From Dyella ginsengisoli LA-4 (GTDB lineage: Bacteria > Pseudomonadota > Gammaproteobacteria > Xanthomonadales > Rhodanobacteraceae), in contig NZ_AMSF01000010.1 of the NCBI RefSeq assembly GCF_000334915.1, positions 62,001 through 126,000 of the forward strand: a stretch of 64,000 nt of DNA, written 5' to 3'. The position numbers and the translations under genes are program-made. Within the stretch, counting starts at the first letter, position 1; every line of letters starts with the position of its first letter. The notes under the pieces were generated by a model. The model did not search any database. It was not told where the DNA came from and saw nothing but the letters and a program-made list of their open reading frames with translations. Shown in pieces: positions 42,392 through 51,287 of the stretch.

Positions 42392-43689
42392 ACTCCGTGA
42401 TGGATGGCGCAGGCGGCCGCGACTTCGTAGAGGGGCGCGAACTTCGACGCCTCGGCTTGCTGCTGCTGCAGCTCGTCGGCCAGCTGCGCGAAGGTGACTT
42501 CGCGGCCGTCGTCGGTGGTGGTGCGTTCGTCGCCGAAGTTGGCCACCAAGTGGGCCAACTGGTGGGTGTAGACGTCGCCCGCGTCGGCGCCCGCAGCTGC
42601 CGGCGTGAACGGTTCGGGCGGCAGTTCCACGCGCGGCACGTTGGCGGCTGCCTCGGCGTAGCCGGGCACGTCTTCCAGCGCGGCTTCGTGGATGGCTGGC
42701 GCGAAATCCTGCGCCGGATCCGGGATAGAGTGGTCGACGATTTCCTGCGCGTGCTCGGGCGGCACGTCGGGGAGCTCGCCATTGGCCAGGCTGTGGATTG
42801 CGTCGGCCATGGTGGACGCGTGCAGCGTCGCAGTCACCGGGTCCGTCGGAATGCCGGGCGCGCTGCGGTTGAAATGGTCCTCGGCGCTGACGGCCAGGGC
42901 CGCGTCGACGTCGGCCGGGTTGGTCGTGCGCGAGCTGTCCGGGTGGGTGAAGTGCCCCATCGCACCGAACGCTCCGCCGAGGATGGCGTCGGCAGCCATC
43001 GCCTCGCCGTCGAAAATCCGGTACTGCTTGGCCTGCTCGGGAAAGCCGTCGGCCTCCAGCGCTGCGGCCGTCAGCCCGCGCTGTGTGGCGCCCAGCGCCA
43101 GGTTGGTCGCGCTGCCGCCTAGGATGCTGGTCAGCGCCGTCTTGCCGAACTTCATCGGCACCAGCGCGCCGGCTGCCGAGAACAGGCCAGTCAGCGCAGC
43201 TTGGTCTGCCGACGCGCCGGGGCTCAGGCCCTGCTTCAGGCCCTCCTTGTACGACGCATGCGCCTCGGTCGTGCCCAGCAGCGCGGCCGCGCCCCAGGGG
43301 CCGGCGATGGTCGCGCCTGCCGCGCCGATGGTGATGCCCTCGGCGGTTTGGTTCGCGATCCGGCCCACGCTGCCCGTGATGCGCGGGTCTTGGCCGGTGG
43401 CGCCCCAGTCGGCCACTATCTTGGTTGCCGCTTCCAGCTTGGCGCGACGCTCGGGCGTAAACGCGTCCATCGCCAAGCCGCCGAACGGCACCGAGTGCAG
43501 CAGATAGTTGCCGGCATCCGTCTGCCAGGCGTCGAGTGACAGGTCGCTGAGCTTGGCCAGGCCGCCGGCGATGCCCTTGGGAATGGCGGCGGCCACGCCA
43601 TCGAGTGCGCTCGCCGCCGGAATGTCCGTCGTGCCGGGCATGTTGGCGATGCGGTAATCGTCGTCGTATCCGGGATTGAGAAAGCCCAT
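42388..43689 (-). CDS. Gly/Ala-rich phage ejection-type protein
   Basis: About 433 residues. The N-terminus is MGFLNPGYDDDYRIANMPGT, followed by a long region of small residues with potential membrane-inserting helices (GITIGAAGATIAGPWGAAALLG, GLFSAAGALVPMKFGKTALTSILGGSATNLALG) and an acidic Pro-rich C-terminal part. The composition resembles virion-internal proteins that pass into the host envelope during DNA entry. The gene is upstream of and overlaps the 859-residue gene by 4 bases. The upstream sequence is A/T-rich with only a weak ribosome site. Confidence 0.55.
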   Translation of the reverse strand: MGFLNPGYDDDYRIANMPGTTDIPAASALDGVAAAIPKGIAGGLAKLSDLSLDAWQTDAGNYLLHSVPFGGLAMDAFTPERRAKLEAATKIVADWGATGQDPRITGSVGRIANQTAEGITIGAAGATIAGPWGAAALLGTTEAHASYKEGLKQGLSPGASADQAALTGLFSAAGALVPMKFGKTALTSILGGSATNLALGATQRGLTAAALEADGFPEQAKQYRIFDGEAMAADAILGGAFGAMGHFTHPDSSRTTNPADVDAALAVSAEDHFNRSAPGIPTDPVTATLHASTMADAIHSLANGELPDVPPEHAQEIVDHSIPDPAQDFAPAIHEAALEDVPGYAEAAANVPRVELPPEPFTPAAAGADAGDVYTHQLAHLVANFGDERTTTDDGREVTFAQLADELQQQQAEASKFAPLYEVAAACAIHHGV

Positions 43690-43859
43690 TGTTTTTGCCT
43701 ATTAAAAAAAATTTGCGGTGTTCGTTCGCTACATGGCCCCGGGTGGAACATGCGCGCCACGGTTTGGGGGTGCCCCCACCCGGCGCTCCCCCTTCAGGCG
43801 AAAAAGGGGACCCGCAGCCAGGTCGGCCAGCGCGGCGCGGTCAGGATTTTTCGGGAAGG

Positions 43860-44393
43860 TCACGGCTTCTCCTTCCAGCGATCGGACGGCGGAAATTCCC
43901 GCGCAGTTGATTCGTTATCAATTGAGCCGGTGCCTGCAGAGTGAGGCAGGGCAACGAATTCGCCTTCGATGTCGGCAGTTGGGTCGCAGATGGGTCGCAG
44001 CGTGGCGCGTGCTCGCGCAGCGGCCAGGGCCTCGGCGACGTCGGCGCGTTCGACGGTAATGTCGAGCTTGTCCCGCAGCAGGCCGGCGAGCTTGGCGCGT
44101 AGCTCGATCGCCTTCACATAGGCGTTCGGCTGCTTGGTCTCGATGGCGAAAGCGATAGCCTGGTCTAGCTCGGCCATGCATCGCTGCCCGTTGTAGTCGG
44201 TCGCCTCGCAAAGCTTCTCCGCCGCCTTGTCCAGCTCGGCGCGGACTAGCTTGTTGTCGTGCAGGAGGGCGTGCGCAATGTGCTTCGCAGAGTGCTCGCT
44301 GTAGCCGGCTTGGATCGCTGCCTGCGTGCCTGACATGCCGGACTGATACGCGGCGACGAACGCGCGTTGTTTCGGTGTGAGCTGCCGCGGCAC
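43860..44393 (-). CDS. Small terminase subunit-like protein (TerS)
   Basis: About 177 residues. The N-terminus LTPKQRAFVAAYQSGMSGTQAAIQAGYSEHSAKHIAHALL is the helix-turn-helix DNA-binding domain of the terminase small subunit family, followed by a helical oligomerisation region. TerS recognises the packaging site and recruits the large subunit. No large-subunit gene is present in the element, so it would have to work with a helper phage's TerL, as satellite TerS proteins do. It starts directly after the stop of the upstream gene. Confidence 0.75.
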   Translation of the reverse strand: MPRQLTPKQRAFVAAYQSGMSGTQAAIQAGYSEHSAKHIAHALLHDNKLVRAELDKAAEKLCEATDYNGQRCMAELDQAIAFAIETKQPNAYVKAIELRAKLAGLLRDKLDITVERADVAEALAAARARATLRPICDPTADIEGEFVALPHSAGTGSIDNESTAREFPPSDRWKEKP

Positions 44394-45014
44394 TTACTGG
44401 CCCCGACGCGCCGCGCGGCTGGCTCGGGCTCGCGCCCGGTTCGCCAGGTAGTGAATCAGCGCGGGATCGTTGCCCATGCCCGACTGCTCCAGCCAGTCGC
44501 GCACGGCCGGGTTGCGGGCCGCGGCGGCGGCGACTTCCTGCTGTGCAAGTCGGATCGTCTCGGCGCCGTGCTCGGGATCCGTCCGGGTGAGCTGTTCCCG
44601 CACGCGCTCGGCGGCGGCCGCGTTCGCTTCCGGTGTCGGCGGATTCACCACCGCGCGATTCCACTGCGCCGACAGGTAGCGCCCGAACTCCGGTGGCACC
44701 TGCTCGGCGGCCAGCAGGGCGCGCGCGGCGAGCTCCTGCGTGTGGCTGTGCTCAACGCCCGGCGGCGCACGGTCGAAGCTGTAGCGGCCGGGGTGGGCCG
44801 ACTCGTCGAAAAAGGCACCGTCCAAGAGGTCGGCATCGCGGTCGGCCGGGGTGACTTCGCGCTGCGGGGCGTCGTTGCTGGGCTGGGTCGGCGCGGTGGT
44901 GTCGCCGGCGGCCTCGGTCTGCACCACGTCCGGGCGCAGGTTGAACGCACCGGGGGCGATCATCGGCCGCGCGCTGGCGGTCACGCTGTCCGGCTGCTGG
45001 ACTTCCTCAGTCAT
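44394..45014 (-). CDS. Acidic phage-type protein, possible scaffold
   Basis: About 206 residues. The N-terminal half is acidic and Pro-rich; the C-terminal half is helical and ends NPAVRDWLEQSGMGNDPALIHYLANRARARASRAARRGQ. The pattern 'GNDP.LI..LA' with a basic tail occurs in scaffold-like proteins of podoviruses, so a scaffold or capsid-interacting role is possible. It overlaps the upstream coiled-coil gene by 8 bases and abuts terS. Confidence 0.5.
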   Translation of the reverse strand: MTEEVQQPDSVTASARPMIAPGAFNLRPDVVQTEAAGDTTAPTQPSNDAPQREVTPADRDADLLDGAFFDESAHPGRYSFDRAPPGVEHSHTQELAARALLAAEQVPPEFGRYLSAQWNRAVVNPPTPEANAAAAERVREQLTRTDPEHGAETIRLAQQEVAAAAARNPAVRDWLEQSGMGNDPALIHYLANRARARASRAARRGQ

Positions 45015-45651
45015 GGGACGCCCCCAGGTCGGCCGCTTTCCAGCGCTTCAACAGGTCGGGCGTCGTGGCCAGCTTGTCGGCCAGGGGCTGGATCTCGTGC
45101 CGCGGCTGCAGGGCGCTTCCGAACGGCAGCCCCTGGCGCACCATTTCGACGCGTACCAGCTGCTCCACCACGTGGCCGCGAAGCAGTGCCGCGTCCATGT
45201 CCGGCACGTCGGGCAGGGCGCGCAACATGGTGTTGCTTTGCTCCACGAGCTCGGCGTAATCCTTGGCCAGGGCCTCGGCGTGGCGCTGGATCGACTCAGC
45301 CAGCGCGGCGCGCCTCACTGCCGCTCGGTGGGCCTCGTCGTATGCCTTCGCCCGGGCGTCGCGCTGCTGCGCCGCCTGCGCGTTGCCGTGGCGGGCGCGG
45401 ACGGCTTCCAGGGCGTCGCGGGCGTTGCGTTCGTTCGTCTCCGCGGCGGACAGCTTGGCGCGGGCATCGGCCAGCTTCGGGAGGTTGGCGGCATCTTCCG
45501 CCACGACATTGGCCAGGGTGTCGGCGTACTCGGCCCGGGCGCGGTCCAGCGCCGCCACCGCGTCGTTGTGCTGCTGCGCCACGCGGTCGACGGCGGCCGC
45601 GGCCTTGTCGACGGGAGAGGTGGCGGCGGTTTTCTGGAACAGGGAGGGCAT
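45007..45651 (-). CDS. Coiled-coil protein of the element
   Basis: About 214 residues; residues 15-140 are a long Ala/Glu/Arg-rich coiled coil (VDRVAQQHNDAVAALDRARAEY...), followed by a short globular end. No enzymatic motif and no family recognised. First gene of the leftward late-type operon; a TATAAT hexamer on the minus strand at 45755-45750 could be its -10 element. Confidence 0.5.
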   Translation of the reverse strand: MPSLFQKTAATSPVDKAAAAVDRVAQQHNDAVAALDRARAEYADTLANVVAEDAANLPKLADARAKLSAAETNERNARDALEAVRARHGNAQAAQQRDARAKAYDEAHRAAVRRAALAESIQRHAEALAKDYAELVEQSNTMLRALPDVPDMDAALLRGHVVEQLVRVEMVRQGLPFGSALQPRHEIQPLADKLATTPDLLKRWKAADLGASHD

Positions 45652-46036
45652 CCGATGGGCTCCGAATCAGGGCGAAATGGTCGACAGTGTTGCCCGGTGT
45701 TGCATATTGGTGCGTCCTGTTCTGTGGGCAGAAGTCGGTAAGTACTTGTATTATAAGGCATTGAGCGTCCATGCGCCACGGATTTCGCTGGGCGTGGACT
45801 ACCCTCTGCAAGAGAGTAGGTCATGTGATTGCGGGTCGCGATCGGCGCCCGGCCAGGCTCGCGCGCGCACGCGCGAGGGCGTCGGTTGAAGCTGGCATGT
45901 GCGGGGTGTTGATAGACCGCCAACAAGTCACCCGCGTTGACTGAAAATCATCACAAATCAGGCACTTGCAATGTCAACGGGCTCGGGTCCACTGTCCCTG
46001 CCGCCGGATCGGCCGGCACCACTGGAGGGCACACCC
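45652..46036. other. Divergent regulatory region of the element
   Basis: 385 bases between the leftward late-type operon and the rightward small regulators. It holds a minus-strand TATAAT at 45755-45750 with no good -35 and a plus-strand TTGACT near 45938 with no good -10. Short direct motifs (GTTGC, CGCGCG) occur but no clear operator. This is the likely switch region of the element. Confidence 0.3.
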
Positions 46037-46210
46037 ATGCAACTCGTTACCCAACTCGCGAACGGCTCGGTGATCGACTTCGAATTCGACACGGTGGACC
46101 AGTGGGAGAGGGCCGTGGAGGCGGCCAAGCGGCTGCCCATCCCCAAGACCACGCGGGAGATCTTCGACTACTGGTGCACCGTCGAATCCGCGTCCCGGGG
46201 CATCGCGTGA
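46037..46210 (+). CDS. Small acidic protein, likely regulator
   Basis: Fifty-seven residues (MQLVTQLANGSVIDFEFDTV...TTREIFDYWCTVESASRGIA). The ATG at 46037 has a very good GGAGGG site 7 bases upstream, so the longer frame from 45971 is not used. Its stop overlaps the next gene's GTG by 4 bases (GTGA). No family recognised; position suggests a role in controlling replication or excision. Confidence 0.6.
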   Translation: MQLVTQLANGSVIDFEFDTVDQWERAVEAAKRLPIPKTTREIFDYWCTVESASRGIA

Positions 46211-46401
46211 GCCAGGCGCCCAACATCACGCCAGGGGAACTGTCGGCGCGCTGGGCCGGCGCGGTGTCGGTCAAGACGCTGGCCAACTGGCGGAACAAGC
46301 GGATAGGTCCACCGTTCCGGAAGTTCGGTCGCCAGGTGCTGTATCCGGTCGATCTGCTCGAGCAGTGGGAGCGCGAACGAACAGTGGCGACCAGGGGCTA
46401 G
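46207..46401 (+). CDS. AlpA/excisionase-like helix-turn-helix protein
   Basis: Sixty-four residues: LSARWAGAVSVKTLANWRNKRIGPPFRKFGRQVLYPVDLLEQWERER is a typical MerR/AlpA-type winged helix that reads 'HTH then R-x-V-x-Y-p-x-x-L'. It could be the excisionase or activator of the element. GTG start overlaps the upstream stop. It runs directly up to the iteron cluster. Confidence 0.75.
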   Translation: MSQAPNITPGELSARWAGAVSVKTLANWRNKRIGPPFRKFGRQVLYPVDLLEQWERERTVATRG

Positions 46402-46408
46402 ACCTACC

Positions 46409-46627
46409 TGCGGAAGTGAGCCGCCCCCCTAAGGGTGGCGGCACTTCCTTTCCGCACCTGGCGGATAGGGAAAAACACTTCCGCAGCGCACTTCCGCACT
46501 TCCGCAACACCGTTCAAGCCCTTGTGCTGCAACGCTTCCCGCGTTCTGGCCGATGCGTGGCGCATTTCCGCGCCACTTCCGCAGGTCGAAAAAATCGCAC
46601 TTCCGCGGAAGTGACCGCACTTCCGCA
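46409..46627. repeat. Iteron cluster CACTTCCGCA, candidate replication origin
   Basis: About eight copies of a 9-10-base unit CACTTCCGC(A) in 220 bases: inverted at 46409-46418; direct at 46476-46485, 46489-46498, 46497-46506, 46574-46583, 46598-46606 and 46618-46627; inverted again at 46605-46613, making a palindrome 46598-46613. A split copy (CACTTCC-TTTCCGCAC) lies at 46442-46456. The cluster is immediately 3' of the primase-helicase gene, the place where satellite islands keep their origin. Confidence 0.8.
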
Positions 46628-46636
46628 CTTTTCGGG

Positions 46637-48613
46637 TCATGAAGCACCGGTGAGGCGGTACGCGGTCACCCCCTTTTTTGTCACCGTTGCGACCAGCTTT
46701 TCCCCCACCAGCCAGTCGCGGGCGTCGGTGAAATTCTTGCGCCGCCCGTCCTTCGCCTTGCGCGCCGCCTTGGGGTCATCCTCGTCCGGCAGCGGGGTCG
46801 CTTCGAAATAGGCGTTCTGCCATTCCGTGACGCTGCACGTCGCCACGTCGCCCACCTCGGCGAACGTGTTCGCGAGCAAGGAGGAAAGGGCGCCGTAAAC
46901 GTTCCTTCGCAGAGGCGTCCATTTGCGCGACGAGGTGCCGGGGGAGAGTTCGGCCTTCTGAAGGTCGACGACGACGCAGGACGAATCACGCTCGAGCGGG
47001 TCCGCGTCCGGGTCGTGCGCGTGGGTCGGGCCGAGGTCGATCGTCGCCAGGCGGAAGGAGAAGCGCGCGCCGTCCTCGCCGTCCTTGACCTTCGTTGCTC
47101 GCAGGTAGCGTGTCGAGTTGTCGACACCAGCACGCGAGATCTCCAGCTCGGCGTCCGCTGCGCCGAGCAGGGAAGAATGCCCGCGGGCGCCTGCGCTGCT
47201 GTCCTTGCCGGAGTGATGCACGAACACGCACAGACAGTTGAGGCTCGACGCAATCAGTCCCGCGCACCGGATCGCCTTGCCCATGTCCTCGCTGGCGTTC
47301 TCGTTGCCGCCGGGCATCGCCCGGTTCAACGTGTCCACCACCACCAGCGATACGGGGTCGCCGGTCTTGATGTCCGCCACCAAGTCCTTGGCATCCTGGG
47401 CGCGCTCGGCGAGCAGATCGACGCCCTGCCGCTCGATGATATCCAGGCCCGAAAGGTGGGACGCCTGCAGCTCGTGGTGCTGCAAATACGCCTCCACGCG
47501 AGCCCTCATCGCGCCCTCAAGGCCGACGTACACGACACGCCCGCGGCGGACACGCTGGCCCGCCCACGCGATGCCCCGGGCGATGGCGGCGGCCAGGTCG
47601 AGCATCAGGAAGCTTTTGCCGCTGCCTGGGGCTCCGTACACGACACCCAAGCCACGCGCCGGCAGAAGACCACGCACCAGCCACGCCGGGCGCGGCTGGC
47701 TCAGAAGATCCGAAACGGTGGCGACCTTGTAGCGGGATTTCCGCGGCTCGACTTCCACCGCTTCGAACTGAGCTTCGGGCGCATCCGCGCCTTGGGGGTT
47801 CTGTCCGTTCAGGTATGCGCTGGCGATGGTCTGCTGCAACTCGTCGGCGTCGAGCATCGGCTCGCACGGCCAGTGCTCGAGCATCAGCGCAAGGCACTCG
47901 TCGGGATCGCACCCGAGATCCTTCACCCGCGCCGCTGCAGCGAACGCGGCGTGATTGCGGCCGCCCTCAGTGACGGTATCCAAGGCGGTCAGATACTCCA
48001 CGGCTCGGACGCGTGCGCGCTCGGGATCGATGCCGGGCAACGCCGCCCGGGTGCCACGCTCCCCAGGCTTCGCCCATGGATGCGGCAACAACGCCTCCAG
48101 CCAGGCCGGGCAGTCCGCGGGCCGTTGGGCTTCGGCCACGGTGTATGTGCCGCCCTCGACCTCTGAACCTGGCCCCACGACATAGCCGCCCACGCCGCGG
48201 ACGTCGATCCCCGGCGCCAGCACGCCGGCGTTGCTGCCGGTCGCGCGCGAGGCGTGGAAATAGAGGTGCAGGCCGCCGGATGGGGTGCGGATCGTGAAGG
48301 TGTCCGGCAGGCCGCCGTGCGGTGCGGCTAGCGCACGCAGCGCTGCAGGGCCATCCTTGCCACCCTTCGTGTCCAGGTCGAGCACCACCATGTGCCGGGT
48401 GAGGCTGCCCACGATGCGCTCGCCGGCATAGACGCCGATGTTGTGGCTGTCATCGGCGAACCACTCGCGCACGGTGTCCGCGTTGTTGGTCGCGACGTCG
48501 GGCCACCGTTTGGCCGCTGGCTGCTTGCTGCGGGGCCGGCAGCGGAAGACCCGAAAGCCTTCGGCGGCGAGCTCGTTCGCGAAGCTGGCGCGGGTACTCG
48601 TCGCGGCGCTCAA
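46637..48613 (-). CDS. Primase-polymerase / RepA-like helicase fusion
   Basis: About 658 residues. N-terminal bifunctional primase-polymerase domain (1-200) with FRCRPRSKQPAAKRWPDVAT, the acidic MVVLDLDTKGG (about 75-85) and TPSGGLHLYF (110-119). A RecA-like ATPase follows with Walker A GAPGSGKS at 327-334, Walker B LVVVDTLNRA (about 423-432) and FVHHSGKD. A C-terminal winged-helix-like part could bind DNA. The combination fits replication initiation on the adjacent iterons. Its start overlaps the upstream gene by 4 bases. Confidence 0.87.
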   Translation of the reverse strand: MSAATSTRASFANELAAEGFRVFRCRPRSKQPAAKRWPDVATNNADTVREWFADDSHNIGVYAGERIVGSLTRHMVVLDLDTKGGKDGPAALRALAAPHGGLPDTFTIRTPSGGLHLYFHASRATGSNAGVLAPGIDVRGVGGYVVGPGSEVEGGTYTVAEAQRPADCPAWLEALLPHPWAKPGERGTRAALPGIDPERARVRAVEYLTALDTVTEGGRNHAAFAAAARVKDLGCDPDECLALMLEHWPCEPMLDADELQQTIASAYLNGQNPQGADAPEAQFEAVEVEPRKSRYKVATVSDLLSQPRPAWLVRGLLPARGLGVVYGAPGSGKSFLMLDLAAAIARGIAWAGQRVRRGRVVYVGLEGAMRARVEAYLQHHELQASHLSGLDIIERQGVDLLAERAQDAKDLVADIKTGDPVSLVVVDTLNRAMPGGNENASEDMGKAIRCAGLIASSLNCLCVFVHHSGKDSSAGARGHSSLLGAADAELEISRAGVDNSTRYLRATKVKDGEDGARFSFRLATIDLGPTHAHDPDADPLERDSSCVVVDLQKAELSPGTSSRKWTPLRRNVYGALSSLLANTFAEVGDVATCSVTEWQNAYFEATPLPDEDDPKAARKAKDGRRKNFTDARDWLVGEKLVATVTKKGVTAYRLTGAS

Positions 48614-49116
48614 GCGGACACCTCCGCCGGCTCGGCGTAGACCGCCGCCAGGATGAAGTCATCCCGGCCGATGGGCTGGCAACGGCGTACGTCGGTACTC
48701 GGGGCGTCGAGCATGAGCTCGGTGCTGTGCAGCGTCGCCAGCGATTCCTTGCTGATGCGACCGCCCTTGCTCACCTGGGCCACCAGCTTGTGCATGTCGC
48801 CCCACGCGGCGCGCAGCTCGTCGGCGGTGTAGCCGATCAGCTCGCTGCCGGGCCCGCCTTGCACTGCGACCAGGAATCGCAGCAGCGCGCCGTCCGTCTG
48901 CATGTCCACCTGGAAGTGGCGTTGACCAGGCAGCGGGGCGTCCAGGTTCTTGGGGGCGTCGTGGTCGTGACGCGACAGCACCGAGATTTCCACGCCGTCG
49001 TCGTCGTCGCCGCCGTTGATGTGCAGGTTGATCAGGTTGACCAGCTCGGTCAGTACGTCGGTGTCGCGGATGTCCACCCACACGCGCACGGGGATGCGGT
49101 AGATGATCGGCTTCAT
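48610..49116 (-). CDS. Conserved small protein of the replication module, unknown
   Basis: About 168 residues. It begins MKPIIYRIPVRVWVDIRDTDVLTELVNLI and has two-layer alternating strands and helices without catalytic motifs I recognise. Four-base overlaps join it to alpA upstream and to the primase downstream, so it probably serves replication or its control. The longer frame to 49419 runs through alpA and is rejected. Confidence 0.6.
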   Translation of the reverse strand: MKPIIYRIPVRVWVDIRDTDVLTELVNLINLHINGGDDDDGVEISVLSRHDHDAPKNLDAPLPGQRHFQVDMQTDGALLRFLVAVQGGPGSELIGYTADELRAAWGDMHKLVAQVSKGGRISKESLATLHSTELMLDAPSTDVRRCQPIGRDDFILAAVYAEPAEVSA

Positions 49117-49352
49117 TCGGCACCACCTTCTGCGGTGCGAGCGGCTGCGAGACGGGCCAGGTACTGATCCAGTTCGCTGGCAAGCCAGCCGATCGTGCCC
49201 TTGCCGAGGCGAACACGCCGCGGGAACAGCCCGGCCTTTTCGAGCCGGCGGAGGTGAACATCGGTGAAGCGGACGCCCCAGTGCGGCTTCAGCTCGGAGC
49301 GGCTGACGATGCGATCGTGCGGGATGGAGTCTTGCGAGGGGGTGTTGTTCAT
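49113..49352 (-). CDS. alpA: AlpA-like transcriptional regulator
   Basis: About 79 residues: RIVSRSELKPHWGVRFTDVHLRRLEKAGLFPRRVRLGKGTIGWLASELDQYLARLAAAR is the AlpA/MerR-type helix-turn-helix with the family ending 'F-P-x-x-v-x-l-G-x-x-x-x-W-x-x-x-E-i-x-x-W'. In satellites and cryptic prophages AlpA activates excision and replication genes. An inverted repeat overlaps its ribosome-site region, a possible autoregulatory operator. Confidence 0.82.
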   Translation of the reverse strand: MNNTPSQDSIPHDRIVSRSELKPHWGVRFTDVHLRRLEKAGLFPRRVRLGKGTIGWLASELDQYLARLAAARTAEGGAE

Positions 49353-49717
49353 TTGGCACCTTTAGGAACGGGTGCCGGTCTTGTCGCGCGGGGATGGATC
49401 GCCCAGACAGACCGGCCAATGGTTGGCGGTTTGCCTGGGCGTCGACGCTTGGACTTATCGGGCGGTGCCTCTGCAGCTCTGACGCTTTAGTCAGACCCGG
49501 GTCCTTTCATCGCCGCCTACAGGGGTGGAACGCTTCAAGCTGCAGGGACGAAACAGACCGTACTGACGGGAACATGGATGCACAAGCACAATCTGCGCTC
49601 GCGTGGTTTCGCCATTGATGCAATATCAATTGCCCCGACTTCCCTCGGTGCTCGGCTGTCGCGGCTTCCCAGCTATCCGCCTGCGCTGGGTCGCAAGCTG
49701 GGTCGCACAGCCTCCGT
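49353..49717. other. Intergenic region between integrase end and alpA
   Basis: 365 bases. It contains the inverted repeat at 49355-49376 and no supported gene; plus-strand frames here look like chance. It presumably holds the promoter for the alpA-primase operon, but I could not pick a clear -35/-10 pair. Confidence 0.35.
49355..49376. promoter_or_regulatory. Inverted repeat over the alpA leader
   Basis: GGCACC and GGTGCC arms separated by 10 bases, starting 3 bases before the alpA ATG. On the minus strand the arm covers the AAAGG ribosome-site region, so a bound protein or an RNA hairpin here could limit alpA translation or transcription. Confidence 0.4.
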
Positions 49718-51136
49718 TTACTTTTCCCCCTCGAGGATCTCGCCCAGCGCGCGGTCCAGCGCTTCCAGCGCCTGCCGCTTCTCCGGGAGGTACAGCTCCG
49801 GGTTGTTCCGGTAGTGCTTGCCGGTGACGCCCGCGACGCCGTGGCTTTGCAGCCGGTCCGACTGTTCCTCGGGGATGCCTTCGGCCTGCATCAGTTGCGT
49901 GCAGGTGCGCCGCAGGTCGCGCGGGGTGAATACAGCGATCTTGGTTCCGTCGATCAACGCATGTTCGGATTTGCGCCACTTGCGCACCGCGCTCGCCGGC
50001 GACGCGATGTCGATGTGCCGGTCTGGACTGGTCGACCACGGCCAGGGGCGGCTGCCGCTCTGCGCGCGCACGCGCTCGAGAATCTCGGCCATGCGATCGG
50101 TCATCGGGACCAGGTGCACGCGCGGCTGGCCGCCGCGGCCTTTGCGATCGATCAGCGACACCACGCGCTTGTCCGTGTCGTAGGATGCCCAGGGCTCGCG
50201 CGCGAGCTGGTGCGTACGCTGGCCGCCGCTGGCGATGGTGAACCGCAACAGGTCGGCCATCACCGGCCCCACGCCCGAAACCTGGTCGATCGTCAGCCAG
50301 AACTGCCGCAACTCGGCGCGGGATAGCGCGCGCTCCCCGGGTGTCGACTTTGACTCCCGGGGGATGGAGGCCACCGGGTTGTGCTTGATGCCGTAGGTAC
50401 GCGGCACGGTGCGTGCGACAGAGTTCTCGGATTGGATGCCGTAGACGAATGCCGCCCGCAGGAATGACTGCACCTTCGCAGCGGCGCCCTGTGCGCCGTT
50501 CTTGGATACGCGGCCCTTGCTGCCTCGGCCGGTGGATGGCCGCGCGGTGCCCTCGTGATAGATGGGGTGAAGCAAGGCGACGACGTGCGCCGGCTCCACA
50601 TCCTGCGCCTTCATCGCCAGCAGGGGCGGGGCCTGTCGCTTGAGCGTGTCCACCAGGCGTGACCACTCGGCCGCCTGCCGCTGCGCCACCGGGGCGCGGT
50701 TCTCGCTGCCGGCCTTGCGCCACGCGATGTAGTCGCACAGCAGGTCCTCCAGCGATCCGCGTTCGCTCTTGACTGTCTGCAGGTGTTTGGCGACCGCGCG
50801 CTCGCTCACCGGATCGTGCCCGGCATGAATGAGCGCGAGCACGCGGTTTGCTTCCTCGCGCGCGTGCGCCAGCGACAGCGCCTCGAGGCCGGTCGGGAAG
50901 CCTGCCCGCTGCTTGGCGTCGTAGGGGGCTGAAGCACCCTTCACGTAGCGCCCCAGGCGGATGCGGCGCACGCCGACATCGGGGATGCGCTTCACCAACA
51001 CCCAGGTCATCGCGCCGCCAGGAGACACGCGCAGCGCGAGCCCGCGCACCGCGGCATCGGGGATGTCCATTTGCTTGTCGCTCGGCCGGATGGCGTCGAG
51101 CTGCTTCTGTGTGAGGCTGATTCGCACTGTAGGCAT
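49718..51136 (-). CDS. Tyrosine-recombinase integrase
   Basis: About 472 residues, with an N-terminal DUF4102-like arm-binding domain (RGLALRVSPGGAMTWVLVKRI, IRLGRYVKGASAPYDAKQR), a core-binding domain and a catalytic domain. Catalytic stretches: ASGGQRTHQLAR (first Arg), TPRDLRRTCTQLM (second Arg; the usual HxLR His position is Arg here) and LQSHGVAGVTGKHYRN (His and nucleophile Tyr). ATG at 51136 was chosen because the family begins MPTVRISLT; upstream residues are leader. The gene stands next to attR, as integrases usually do. Confidence 0.92.
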   Translation of the reverse strand: MPTVRISLTQKQLDAIRPSDKQMDIPDAAVRGLALRVSPGGAMTWVLVKRIPDVGVRRIRLGRYVKGASAPYDAKQRAGFPTGLEALSLAHAREEANRVLALIHAGHDPVSERAVAKHLQTVKSERGSLEDLLCDYIAWRKAGSENRAPVAQRQAAEWSRLVDTLKRQAPPLLAMKAQDVEPAHVVALLHPIYHEGTARPSTGRGSKGRVSKNGAQGAAAKVQSFLRAAFVYGIQSENSVARTVPRTYGIKHNPVASIPRESKSTPGERALSRAELRQFWLTIDQVSGVGPVMADLLRFTIASGGQRTHQLAREPWASYDTDKRVVSLIDRKGRGGQPRVHLVPMTDRMAEILERVRAQSGSRPWPWSTSPDRHIDIASPASAVRKWRKSEHALIDGTKIAVFTPRDLRRTCTQLMQAEGIPEEQSDRLQSHGVAGVTGKHYRNNPELYLPEKRQALEALDRALGEILEGEK

Positions 51137-51287
51137 AAGGCAACACCAGGCAACAAAAGGGCGCGTCAGTGGGTGGTCTGCCGCGTTCCCCCATGTTACC
51201 CCGTGTGCGGCACAAATGGCTCCATAGCTGGATTTGCAGCCGATCATGGTGGAACATCGAGCACCACCAAAGAACGCAAACAACGCG

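Noticed and set aside
46409-46627. CRISPR array
   Set aside because: The repeats are only 9-10 bases, occur in both orientations and have irregular, sometimes overlapping spacing; there are no cas genes. An iteron origin explains them better.
49578-49814. Plus-strand open frames between integrase and alpA
   Set aside because: They overlap the integrase 3' end, have no ribosome site, and give Arg/Ser-biased sequences.
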